Shown here: positions 44,389 to 52,099 of the stretch, piece by piece
Numbering within the stretch: position 1 is the first letter of the stretch
Layout: each line of letters opens with the position of its first letter
NCBI GenBank assembly: GCA_963784995.1
Contig: CAWATZ010000024.1
Coordinates: 425,639-489,638 of the forward strand
From: CAWATZ01 sp963784995
GTDB lineage: Bacteria; Planctomycetota; Planctomycetia; Gemmatales; Gemmataceae
DNA: 64,000 nucleotides
Direction: 5' to 3'
Program-made: the position numbers and the translations under genes
Notes under the pieces: model-generated
What the model was told of the DNA's origin: nothing
The model's database searches: none
The model's input: only the letters and a program-made list of their open reading frames with translations

Positions 44389-45210
44389 ATGCATCCCCCC
44401 GGGGGAGGTCCGCAAAAGCTCGCCCTGCCGAACATTCGCCACCTGATCGCCGTGGCCAGCGGCAAGGGCGGGGTCGGCAAATCGACCGTCGCCGCCAACC
44501 TGGCCCTGGCCCTGTCCAGTAGCGGTGCCCGCGTCGGTCTGCTCGATGCGGACATTTACGGGCCCAGCGTGCCGATGATGCTGGGCGTGCTGGCCCCGGT
44601 CGATCAGACCACAACGCCTTTCCCGCTCGACCGCTACGGCCTGAAGCTGATGTCGATGGGATTCCTGGTGCCGCCCGAACAGGCGGTGATCTGGCGCGGC
44701 CCGATGGTCCACCGGGCCATCACCCAGTTCCTGACCGACATCAACTGGGGAGCGCTCGATTACCTGGTCTGCGACATGCCCCCGGGTACCGGCGACGCGC
44801 AACTGACGCTTACTCAAACCGCGCCGCTGACCGGGGCGATCATCGTCACCACGCCGCAGGACGTGAGCCTGATCGACGCTCGCAAGGGACTGGAGATGTT
44901 CCGGCAGGTGCGCGTCCCGGTGCTGGGCATCGTCGAGAACATGAGCTATTTCGTGGGGGAGGACGGCCGGCGTTACGAGATCTTCCGCCACGGCGGCGGC
45001 AAGAAACTGGCCGAGCAGGCCGGGGTGCCCTTCCTGGGCGAAATCCCCATCGATCCGCGCGTGGCCGAGTGCGGCGACGGCGGCGATCCGATTGTCCACA
45101 AGTATCCCGATTCGCCCGTGGCACAATCCTACCGCGACCTGGCGGCCACGGTGATCCGGAGCCTGGAGCAGAACCGGCCTGGGCCGGAATTGCCGGAGTT
45201 GCAGATGTGA
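44389..45210 (+). CDS. Mrp/ApbC iron-sulfur carrier ATPase
   Basis: A protein of 273 residues: LIAVASGKGGVGKSTVAANL (deviant Walker A), LLDADIYGPSVPMML, YLVCDMPPGTGDAQLTLTQ (Walker B/signature), and IVENMSYF. The usual DUF59 domain at the N-terminus is absent, giving the short form. In many Mrp proteins a CxxC follows NMSYF and binds a bridging cluster; here the segment is VGEDGRRYEIFRHGGG with no cysteine, so cluster holding may depend on another protein such as DUF971. A role in Fe-S cluster delivery is inferred from the family. Confidence 0.9.
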   Translation: MHPPGGGPQKLALPNIRHLIAVASGKGGVGKSTVAANLALALSSSGARVGLLDADIYGPSVPMMLGVLAPVDQTTTPFPLDRYGLKLMSMGFLVPPEQAVIWRGPMVHRAITQFLTDINWGALDYLVCDMPPGTGDAQLTLTQTAPLTGAIIVTTPQDVSLIDARKGLEMFRQVRVPVLGIVENMSYFVGEDGRRYEIFRHGGGKKLAEQAGVPFLGEIPIDPRVAECGDGGDPIVHKYPDSPVAQSYRDLAATVIRSLEQNRPGPELPELQM

Positions 45211-45224
45211 TCGCGGCCGGGGCG

Positions 45225-45383
45225 TTACTGCTGCTCCTGGGCCGGAATGGCCGTCAGCGGGGCGCGAGTGGGCTTTTCAATCGCCGGCCGGTATGGTCGG
45301 GACGTCGCCTGGCTTGGCGGGGCGAAAATCGGACCGGACAGGCAGGTCCACAGGGCGATGATTACGACCCAGCGAAAACTCAT
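45225..45383 (-). CDS. candidate small exported protein
   Basis: A 52-residue frame from an ATG at 45381-45383 to a TAA at 45225-45227. The start looks like a signal peptide (MSFRWVVIIALWTCLSGPIF), and the mature part is Pro-rich and basic (ATSRPYRPAIEKPTRAPLTA). It is antisense to nothing and lies in the gap after mrp. The ribosome site is weak (GAGAG). It is supported only by composition and position and may be chance. Confidence 0.4.
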   Translation of the reverse strand: MSFRWVVIIALWTCLSGPIFAPPSQATSRPYRPAIEKPTRAPLTAIPAQEQQ

Positions 45384-45613
45384 ACTCGACTCTCACAAGA
45401 TCGCAACTGTTTCTCTGTTAGGTAATTCGCTGCTTCCGCCGTTCGCTTTTCTCGCAATTCCCGCGCCGCCACCGTCCGCGCCCGGCAAGAGACGCTCGAA
45501 CCCCTGACAAAGCAGCGAGATAGGTCGTCCGCGGCTTGAAGTGCGGGTCACACGCTCCCAGGGCTGGCGTCCGCGGAAGTTAGCGCAGGGCGCTGGGGGT
45601 GTTTCCGAATGGC

Positions 45614-45647
45614 AACAAAAAGACCCGCATCCGGGGAAGATGCGGGT
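45614..45647 (-). terminator. Rho-independent terminator (minus strand)
   Basis: On the minus strand ACCCGCATC pairs exactly with GATGCGGGT around a 7-base loop and is followed by CTTTTTGTT. It is the more distal of two terminators in this gap. Confidence 0.9.
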
Positions 45648-45673
45648 GTGAGGGAGAAGGAGTCCAGCCAGCG

Positions 45674-45714
45674 AACAAAAAACAGGCCCGAGCGTTGGGG
45701 ACGCTCCGTCCTGT
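45674..45714 (-). terminator. second terminator-like hairpin (minus strand)
   Basis: ACAGG...GAGCGT / ACGCTC...CCTGT form a two-part stem, then TTTTTTGTT on the minus strand. It lies upstream of the terminator at 45614-45647. Confidence 0.75.
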
Positions 45715-45729
45715 GGAGAAGCAGCGTTC

Positions 45730-45783
45730 ATGGTGCTGCCCGGGTCAGGACGATGCGCTCGCCCGACCCGGGCCCTCACCATG
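45730..45783. other. long hairpin in the gap after mrp
   Basis: CATGGTG, two bases, GCCCGGGTC pairs with GACCCGGGC, three bases, CACCATG, with an 18-base loop. It is symmetric, so the strand is not set; it is part of the candidate RNA. Confidence 0.75.
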
Positions 45784-46035
45784 CCGGCCTGGATTCCGGT
45801 CCAGACCTCTTCTGTTCCAGCCCCAATACCATCCTGGTGTGACTCTCGGAAGTGTTGATCCTTTAGAGCAACCCTCGTGCCAACGATCCAAAACCCCTCA
45901 CAAGGTTTTTCCAAGTCATTGGTCGGCAAGGAGTTGTTTCGATTCGCGATCGACCGGCGGAGCGGACTCGGCCATTGGACAGCCTGGCAATTGTTACAAG
46001 GATGGACGTGCCGTTGGTAACAATGACCACAAGGG

Positions 46036-47394
46036 TCACGGCTGAATCAGGAAGACGCGGACGTCCATCACGTTGGTGCCGGTCAAGCCGGTGCGGAGGA
46101 GGTCGCCGGCGCTGTCGAGGAAGGAATAGGCGTCATGGCGGGCCAGGTAAGCCGCCGGAGCCAGGCCGTGGCCGGCAGCGCGTGTCAGGGTCCCCTCGTC
46201 GGCCAGGGCGCCGGCGGCGTCAGTCGGGCCGTCCTCGCCATCGGTGCCGCCGCTGAGCAGGACCACGCCGCGCAGACCTGCCGCGCCAAGCCGGGCCGCC
46301 ATCGCCAGGATCAGCTCCTGGTTGCGTCCTCCCTTGCCGTGGTCGTGCGACAGGCTCACGGTCGTTTCTCCTCCCGAGAGGATGCACAGTGGCGGCGGGG
46401 CAGGCAGGTTGTCCTTGCGGACGCTGCGCACCAGGGCGGCGAGGACCAGGGCGACCTGGCTGGTCTCCCCCTCGACGAAGGAACCGAGATTGAGGACGCG
46501 ATAGCCCAGCTGCTCCGCCCGCTGCTGGGCCGCGGCCAGAGCCCGGGTGTTGTTGCCCAGGATCAGGTTGTGGACTCCGGGGGGGAGCGTTTTCAGCGTT
46601 TCGGGGTGCGCTCCAGCCTGGCCGTGCTCCAGGTAGTCCCAGATGGCGGCGGGGGTCCGGTCGCGCAGCCGGTAGCGCTGCAACACGTTGAGGGCGTCGG
46701 CGAAGGTGGTGGGGTCGGCTGCCGTGGGACCGGACGCGATCACGTCAAGCGGATCGCCGATCACGTCAGAGATGATCAGGCTGAACAGGGTCCGGCCATG
46801 CTCCAGGAACGTCTGGGCCAGCCGGCCGCCCTTCAGACGCGACAGGTGTTTGCGGACACAGTTCATCTCGTCGATGGTGGCGCCGCAGGCGTGGAGCAGC
46901 CGGGTCACCTGCTGCTTGTCGGCCAGCGTGATCCCTGGGCCGGGCGCGGGCAGCAAGGCGGAGCCGCCGCCGGAGATCAGGCACAGGGCCAGGTCGTCCG
47001 GGCCCGCCGAGGCCAGCAGATCGAGTATCGCCTGCGAGCCGGCCACGCCCTCCTCGGTGGGCTGGTTGGTGCCGGCAGGACGGGCCGGATGAAGGCGGAT
47101 CGCCTGGAGGGGTCGGACGCTCTCGGCAGGGACGTTGACCACACCGCTGAGCCGATCAAGCCGATCAGCGCTGTAGGGAACGCCCTCCGTGGCGTTCCGC
47201 TCGACCGCGGCGGCCATGCTGGCCCCGGCCTTGCCGCCGCCGACCACGAGGATGCGCCGGGCCGAGGTCAGCGCGGAGCGCAGGGGCTCCTCGGCCAGGG
47301 CACTGCGGACCAGAGCGAACGGATCGACCGCGGCCACGGCGGCACGCCAGATGGCCAGGGCCTGGTCGCGCATCTCGGCTGTGGTTGCGGTCAT
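46036..47394 (-). CDS. glycerate 2-kinase (DUF4147/MOFRL family)
   Basis: A protein of 452 residues from the ATG at 47392-47394, overlapping the upstream stop by one base (TGATG). It has RILVVGGGKAGASMAAAVE near the N-terminus, CLISGGGSALLPAPGPGITL, LNCVRKHLS-like NCVRKHLSRLKGGRLA, FSLIISDVIGDPLDVIASGP, and the MOFRL C-terminal part with GGRNQELILAMAARLG and GTDGEDGPTDAAGA. It converts D-glycerate to 2-phosphoglycerate, and possibly related hydroxyacids. Between residues about 65 and 76 an insert (RNATEGVPYSA) is encoded by one arm of the intergenic repeat family D. Confidence 0.9.
   Translation of the reverse strand: MTATTAEMRDQALAIWRAAVAAVDPFALVRSALAEEPLRSALTSARRILVVGGGKAGASMAAAVERNATEGVPYSADRLDRLSGVVNVPAESVRPLQAIRLHPARPAGTNQPTEEGVAGSQAILDLLASAGPDDLALCLISGGGSALLPAPGPGITLADKQQVTRLLHACGATIDEMNCVRKHLSRLKGGRLAQTFLEHGRTLFSLIISDVIGDPLDVIASGPTAADPTTFADALNVLQRYRLRDRTPAAIWDYLEHGQAGAHPETLKTLPPGVHNLILGNNTRALAAAQQRAEQLGYRVLNLGSFVEGETSQVALVLAALVRSVRKDNLPAPPPLCILSGGETTVSLSHDHGKGGRNQELILAMAARLGAAGLRGVVLLSGGTDGEDGPTDAAGALADEGTLTRAAGHGLAPAAYLARHDAYSFLDSAGDLLRTGLTGTNVMDVRVFLIQP
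47174..47200. repeat. single arm of palindromic family D inside the glycerate kinase gene
   Basis: GGGAACGCCCTCCGTGGCGT followed by TCCGC matches the arms at 31651-31722. It keeps the reading frame and encodes RNATEGVP in the protein. The intergenic copy would encode the same peptide in that frame. Confidence 0.88.
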
Positions 47395-48806
47395 CAATCC
47401 ACCAGCTGGATCAGTTCGCCCGGCGACTTGAGGGTTTCCAGTTTCCAGCAGAGCGCCAGGACCTGGTCGGCCCGGGCCTTGCCGTAGCGCGGCTCGACCA
47501 GGCCGCGGAACTTCTGTTCCACCTCGGCGTCGCTCATCGGATTGAACGCATGGCCGCGCGGGAACTCCACTTCCTTGACCAGCTGCCGGCCGTCGGCCAG
47601 GGTCACGGTCAGCCGATTGGGGATGCCGCGCGGATAGCGCGTGTTCAGTTCCGCGTCGCGGTGGACCTGGATCTTCGAGACCAGCTCCAGCAGGAGCGGA
47701 TCGGTGAAACGGTCCGGCGCGAACTGGGCGTCGGTGACCTCGCCGTCGAGCAGGGCGACGGCGGTGCAATAGGGCAGGCTGTGGTCGGCCGTCTCGCGGG
47801 TCTTCGGCCGCCATTTCTCGGGGTCCTTGCCGATGATGTCCACGGCGGCGTTGAAGGTGTGAATGTCCAAGCGAGTGATCGCCTGCACCAGGGCCCGGGC
47901 CCAGGCCGCGTTGCCGGCCTGGCCCCGGACGCTGGGGGCGTCCAGCAGCGGCCGGAGCTGAAAGGCCGCGTCGATGGCACTCTGCGAATGGTACTCGGCC
48001 GGCCAGAACTTGACGTAAGTCTGGGTGATCATGAATTTGGGATTGCTGGCGCTGCCCATCGGGGCCGGCTCCCAGGATTCCCGGCTGACCAGCTTGAAGA
48101 AGCCCAGCTCGCCCTCGAAGATCGGGGCCGGGCCGGTCAGCTCCTCCGCGGCCAGCAGGGCCGCGAAGACGCCGTTGCGGGCGGCGTTAGCGAAGGCACA
48201 GCCCTTCCACATACTCAGCTCGCCCGCCCGGGTTTGCCGCAACGCCACGTTGCACACGCCCGCCAGGCCGATGGCGTGCGTGGTCTTCGTGCTGTCCAGG
48301 CCCAGCAGCTTGCACGCGGCCACGGCCGAGCTGATGGCCCCATACGTGACGTGATCGATCCCCTGCTTGCGCAGGCTGGAGGCATCGCAGAACCGGCACT
48401 GCAGCTCGTAGGCCAGTACCGCGGCCGTGATCAGGTCCTTGCCGGAGGAGCCGACCGCGTCGCCGACGGACAGGACCGCGGCCAGGTTGTCGCTGGGATG
48501 GGCCGGTTCCAGCGAGAGATAGGTGTCGTTGAAGTCGAGATAGCGGATCAGCAGGCCATTGACGAAGGTGGCCCACTCGACGCTGCTGCGGCCGCCGCCC
48601 AGCAGTCGGGCCCCGGGATTGCCCGAAACACGCAGGGCACAGCGCCTGGCGATGGCGTACGCCTCGGCGGGCATGGCGCCCACGGCGGTGGCGATGGAGT
48701 CGATGACGCGGCGCTTGACTTCGTGGACGACCGCTGGTGGGAGATCCTCGAAACGCAGCTGGCAGGCGTAGTCGGCCAGCCGATTGGCAAGGGGTGCCTG
48801 ACTCAT
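47394..48806 (-). CDS. MmgE/PrpD family protein
   Basis: A protein of 470 residues. The all-helical PrpD core opens with LANRLADYACQLRFEDLPPA and VVHEVKRRVIDSIATAVGAM, then LLGGGRSSVEWATFVNGLLI, RYLDFNDTYLSLEPAHPSDN, and KMxxGCA-like MWKGCAFANAARNGVFAALL. The family includes 2-methylcitrate dehydratase, cis-aconitate decarboxylase and iminodisuccinate epimerase; the substrate here is not clear and no other methylcitrate gene is adjacent. It is followed with one-base overlap by the glycerate kinase, so the two are an operon. Confidence 0.9.
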   Translation of the reverse strand: MSQAPLANRLADYACQLRFEDLPPAVVHEVKRRVIDSIATAVGAMPAEAYAIARRCALRVSGNPGARLLGGGRSSVEWATFVNGLLIRYLDFNDTYLSLEPAHPSDNLAAVLSVGDAVGSSGKDLITAAVLAYELQCRFCDASSLRKQGIDHVTYGAISSAVAACKLLGLDSTKTTHAIGLAGVCNVALRQTRAGELSMWKGCAFANAARNGVFAALLAAEELTGPAPIFEGELGFFKLVSRESWEPAPMGSASNPKFMITQTYVKFWPAEYHSQSAIDAAFQLRPLLDAPSVRGQAGNAAWARALVQAITRLDIHTFNAAVDIIGKDPEKWRPKTRETADHSLPYCTAVALLDGEVTDAQFAPDRFTDPLLLELVSKIQVHRDAELNTRYPRGIPNRLTVTLADGRQLVKEVEFPRGHAFNPMSDAEVEQKFRGLVEPRYGKARADQVLALCWKLETLKSPGELIQLVD

Positions 48807-48824
48807 CGGAATGCCTCCACAACC

Positions 48825-49012
48825 GCCGAGCCGCGCACGCAGCGCAGCGGAGTAAGCGGCCCTCCTGGGGGCCGCTTAGGCGAACGGCAGGCCCAAAGTA
48901 GCCATCACGCTCCGCGTGATGCAGCCTCATCACGCGGAGCGTGATGGCTACTTTGGGTAGGTTTTCTCCTGCCGCTCGCCTTACTCCGCTGCGCTGCGTG
49001 CGCGGCTCGGAC
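48825..49012. repeat. nested palindromes: family A arms enclosing a second palindrome
   Basis: The outer arms at 48825-48859 and 48978-49012 (GCCGAGCCGCGCACGCAGCG... and its inverse) match family A at 7934-8080. Between them, at 48892-48957, lies an independent near-perfect palindrome (CCCAAAGTAGCCATCACGCT...GCTACTTTGGG). Such a nested arrangement suggests that one element inserted into another. Confidence 0.92.
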
Positions 49013-49023
49013 AAACCCTGCCC

Positions 49024-50298
49024 TTACTTCTCGGCCTGGGCCAGCTTCAGCTTCTTCTCGACCGCGGCCTTGCGTTTCTTGTCCCGGCTGCCGCTGCCGG
49101 CGGTTTCCAGGGCCTTCTTCCAGGTCTTGATGGCCTCGCTCTTTTCTCCCAGGGCCATCAGGCAATCGGCCAGGTGGTCGTAGATCTCGCTGTTTTGCCC
49201 TTCTTCCTGGGCCACGGCGTCCTCCAGCGGCTTGCGGGCTTCCTTGTACTTCTTCTGCTTGTAAAGCACCCAGCCCAGGCTGTCCAGGTAGGACGGGTTG
49301 TCCTTGATCTCGGACTCCTTCAGGGTGGGATCGTCCTTCAGCTTCTTTTTGCGGTCGTGTTCGAGGGCCTTGCGGATCATCTTCTCCGACTCCGCCAGGT
49401 TCATGTCGTGGTCGGCCCAGATGAAGCCCAGGTCATTGTTGTACGTGGGATTGTCAGGGTCCTTCTCCAGCAGCGCCTTGAGCTGGTCAGCGCCCTTGTC
49501 GATCTGGTTCAGATCGACGTAGACGCCGCTCAGGGCGTAGCGTGCCTCGGTGGTCACCAGGTTGCGCTGGCGCTCATTGAGGTTGGGATCGCGGCGGGCC
49601 CGATCGATCATGTCCTCGTAAGTCTGGGCGGCGTCGTCGAGCTTGCTGGAGTACCGCTGTACCCGGGCCTTGACGTCCAGCCAGGAGTAGACGTTGGTGC
49701 CCTTCTTGATCTTGGCATCGAGCAGCTTCAGCGCCTCGTCCTCCTGGCCTTGCTTGGCCATTTCCAGCAGCATCATCCGCTCGACTCGCGCCTTGTACAG
49801 GTCGAAGAAGTCGTCTCCTTCGGGCGCCTCGGTTTCCAGGAATTTCTGGAAGACCTTCTTGCTCTCGGCAAGCTTGCCGTTCTCGATCAGCGCCTGGATC
49901 AGGCCCCAGTAGGCGACGGCCATGCGCTGGCCGCTTTCCAGCTTGGTCACCTGCTGGACCTGAAGCTCATAGAAGGTTTCGGCCAGGTCGGGCTTCTTGA
50001 GTTCCTGGGCCACGCGGGCCAGGACGTAGGTGGCGTTGCTGTTGAAGGGTTGCTTGGTGCGATCCTTGACCATCTCGCTGGCCGCGGCCAGGAGTTTGCG
50101 GGCCCGGGCGGGATCCTTCTTCAGCGCCTCGATCATGCCCTCGACGGGGCCCTCGCCCGTGAGCGAGTTCAGTTCCAGGGCTTTCTGGCTCCATTCCGCA
50201 TCCGGCTCGGCCACCAGAATCCGCAGGTTACCCGCCACCAGGAGCACCGCCAGCACCAGCAAGAGCGTGCGTCCGGGTGCGTTCGTCATCGTCCGCAT
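49024..50298 (-). CDS. exported tetratricopeptide-repeat protein
   Basis: A protein of 424 residues from the ATG at 50296-50298. A signal or anchor (GRTLLLVLAVLLVAGNLRIL) is followed by TPR units throughout, such as ATYVLARVAQELKKPDLAET, KGADQLKALLEKDPDNPTYN and DSLGWVLYKQKKYKEARKPL, and a Lys-rich C-terminus. TPR repeats act as protein scaffolds. Earlier in-frame starts up to 50394 lack a signal. It lies just after the nested palindromes and before a TAT-exported gene on the same strand. The partner protein is unknown. Confidence 0.87.
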   Translation of the reverse strand: MRTMTNAPGRTLLLVLAVLLVAGNLRILVAEPDAEWSQKALELNSLTGEGPVEGMIEALKKDPARARKLLAAASEMVKDRTKQPFNSNATYVLARVAQELKKPDLAETFYELQVQQVTKLESGQRMAVAYWGLIQALIENGKLAESKKVFQKFLETEAPEGDDFFDLYKARVERMMLLEMAKQGQEDEALKLLDAKIKKGTNVYSWLDVKARVQRYSSKLDDAAQTYEDMIDRARRDPNLNERQRNLVTTEARYALSGVYVDLNQIDKGADQLKALLEKDPDNPTYNNDLGFIWADHDMNLAESEKMIRKALEHDRKKKLKDDPTLKESEIKDNPSYLDSLGWVLYKQKKYKEARKPLEDAVAQEEGQNSEIYDHLADCLMALGEKSEAIKTWKKALETAGSGSRDKKRKAAVEKKLKLAQAEK

Positions 50299-50442
50299 CG
50301 TTTGATCTCCGATCCACGTCCGGAGTTTCGCCTCGACCGCATGACCCACGTACGGAAGCGGTGCGAACCCGGTCCTCTTTGCAATCCTAACCAAGATGGA
50401 GGATTGACGCTATGGGAACCATCCGCACCCCTCGAACCGCGC

Positions 50443-51780
50443 TCACCCCTCGGCCACGCTGCCGCGGAGGAAGCCGCTGTCGGCGGGGGCGCTGTAGCGG
50501 ATGTCCAGCTCCGGCGTCTCGACGCGGGCCCCCCGGCGGTGATGGCTTTCCATGATGGCGTCCAGGATGCCGGTGGTGAGCAAGGTGCGCTCCGCCGGGT
50601 AAGGCGGCTGGCCGGCTTCCAGGAACTTCTCGATGTTGACCGTCTGCGCCTCCAGGAATTTCGCTCCGGGAGGGGCCGGCAAATAGAACAGGCAGGAGAG
50701 CGGCTTCGACTCGCCGGCCACCTTGCCGGCAAAGGTCGTGTCCTGGACGTGCGAGTTGAGCAGCAGCACGGTGCCGCGCCGGCCGTCCCGATACTCGATC
50801 AGGAAGGCGGTCGGCGGAATGGGCGGCATCTTGCCGACGGGAAAGCTGCCGGTGTTCTTGCGGACGTCGCCCGGGTTGACCGTCTCGCTGCGGGCCAGGG
50901 CGGCGTCGAGCAGGTCCCAGCTCCATTTGCCGCTGTCGCCCGCCTTCCAGACGTCCTTGCCCACCAGGCAGGTCACCGCCTTGACACCCGTCTCGCCGCC
51001 CTGCCGGCGCTCCATCATCACCTGCAGCGATTCCAGGGCGTGCAGACCGTAGACCTCGATCGGCCCATAGGCCGCGATCAGGCCATCCTCGAAGGGCGTT
51101 TCCAGTTTCGGCTCCAGCTCGGGCCGGCGCCAGGTAACGGGCAGGCTGGAGCCGGCCATCAGGCCAAACTTCATTTCGCGGGACCAGTCGTACATCTTCC
51201 GCGCCTTGGCGAAGCTGTACGACAGGTGCTTGTCCACGAAGACCGGCACGGTCTTGCCGGTGTCGCGGAAGACCTTGACCACCTGCTCGAACATCTCGTA
51301 ACGCGGATAGAGGATCTGCCCCTTGTCGTTGAGCTTGTAATTGCCATGCTCGGCGATCAGCAGCACGCCTTCGACCGCCAGCTTGCCATCGACGGTCAGG
51401 GCCTCCGGCACTCCTTCCACTTTGCGCGTGACCCGGAAGCCGAACTCCCGACTCAGTTCGCGGGACAGGTCGGTGTCGGGCGTCTGATCCACGCACATCG
51501 ATTGGATGTAATACTTCGGGACGTGCAGCTGGCCTCCCCGAGCGTAGCCGTACAGGAATCGGCCGCCAATGTGGTAGGAGTGCGACAGCGGCCGATAGAC
51601 CGTGGTCAGGATGGCGAGCGGCTTGCGTCCTTGCAGGGGGAGCTTGCCGGGCCGGGCCCGCGACAACGGCGGCGGGGACGAGGGCTCCTCGGACTGACCG
51701 GGAACGCCGGCCAGGGTCAGGGCGGCTGCCGAGGCAGCCAGGAACTTGCGACGCGAGCAACGCAGGTTGCGATCTTGCAT
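50443..51780 (-). CDS. TAT-exported unknown protein
   Basis: A protein of 445 residues from the ATG at 51778-51780, opening MQDRNLRCSRRKFLAASAAA, a twin-arginine signal. The mature part starts with LQGRKPLAILTTVYRPLSHS and YHIGGRFLYGYARGGQLHVP, blocks I have seen in planctomycete proteins of unknown function. The GLIAAYGPIEVYGLHALESL block suggests a Rossmann-like half. No known catalytic motif. The earlier in-frame start at 52008 is in the divergent promoter gap and is rejected. It is followed by a TPR gene after about 145 bases. Confidence 0.78.
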   Translation of the reverse strand: MQDRNLRCSRRKFLAASAAALTLAGVPGQSEEPSSPPPLSRARPGKLPLQGRKPLAILTTVYRPLSHSYHIGGRFLYGYARGGQLHVPKYYIQSMCVDQTPDTDLSRELSREFGFRVTRKVEGVPEALTVDGKLAVEGVLLIAEHGNYKLNDKGQILYPRYEMFEQVVKVFRDTGKTVPVFVDKHLSYSFAKARKMYDWSREMKFGLMAGSSLPVTWRRPELEPKLETPFEDGLIAAYGPIEVYGLHALESLQVMMERRQGGETGVKAVTCLVGKDVWKAGDSGKWSWDLLDAALARSETVNPGDVRKNTGSFPVGKMPPIPPTAFLIEYRDGRRGTVLLLNSHVQDTTFAGKVAGESKPLSCLFYLPAPPGAKFLEAQTVNIEKFLEAGQPPYPAERTLLTTGILDAIMESHHRRGARVETPELDIRYSAPADSGFLRGSVAEG

Positions 51781-52099
51781 GAGTCTGGTCCTGTCGGTGG
51801 GAAAAGGGACGTCAAATCCCTCACAGCATCCTAGCATTCCCGGCCGAGCATTGCCAGTGGGAGCAAGACAAAACAGGACGGGTCTGGCGGACCCATCTGG
51901 AAGCTCTCTCTCGCATGGACCCGTTGCCCAAGGTATTGGCAGCGCTGTGCTGAAGCCGTGAGCAATACGCTCTGGCCGCTGCGGAAGATTGCGCCTCTGC
52001 TCAATCATTATCTCCGTGTCCGGCTTGAGCTTGCGCTAAATCGGACACGTTTGCCCGATTTCTGGCATCTGAATTGCCAATTCTCCCACCATCACTCTG
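51781..52099. other. intergenic region upstream of the nitrate operon
   Basis: About 319 bases between the TAT-exported gene (minus) and nirA (plus). It contains a 7-base-stem inverted repeat (GTGTCCG...CGGACAC, about 52016-52051) that could be an operator or an RNA hairpin. No clear NtcA or NasR site was identified. Confidence 0.4.

Larger units (their letters stand above)
45614..46000 (-). ncRNA. candidate structured RNA with tandem terminators
   Basis: The 652-base gap 45384-46035 holds no convincing gene. On the minus strand it has, in order, a mostly unstructured 5' part (to about 45790), a strong hairpin (CATGGTG..GCCCGGGTC at 45730-45746 with GACCCGGGC..CACCATG at 45765-45783), then two terminator-like hairpins with U-tracts (45674-45714 and 45614-45647). 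Two successive terminators about 330-400 bases after the glycerate kinase stop, preceded by a hairpin, fit an independent small RNA. I could not match it to RNase P, tmRNA, SRP or 6S RNA. The 5' end is a guess. Confidence 0.35.

Noticed and set aside
45480..45530. tRNA-like GGTTCGAG segment on the minus strand
   Set aside because: The flanking bases do not pair as a T arm and no acceptor or anticodon stem could be built.
45393..45929. 178-codon minus-strand frame in the gap after mrp
   Set aside because: It reads through two terminator hairpins and a long hairpin, and its composition is not protein-like.
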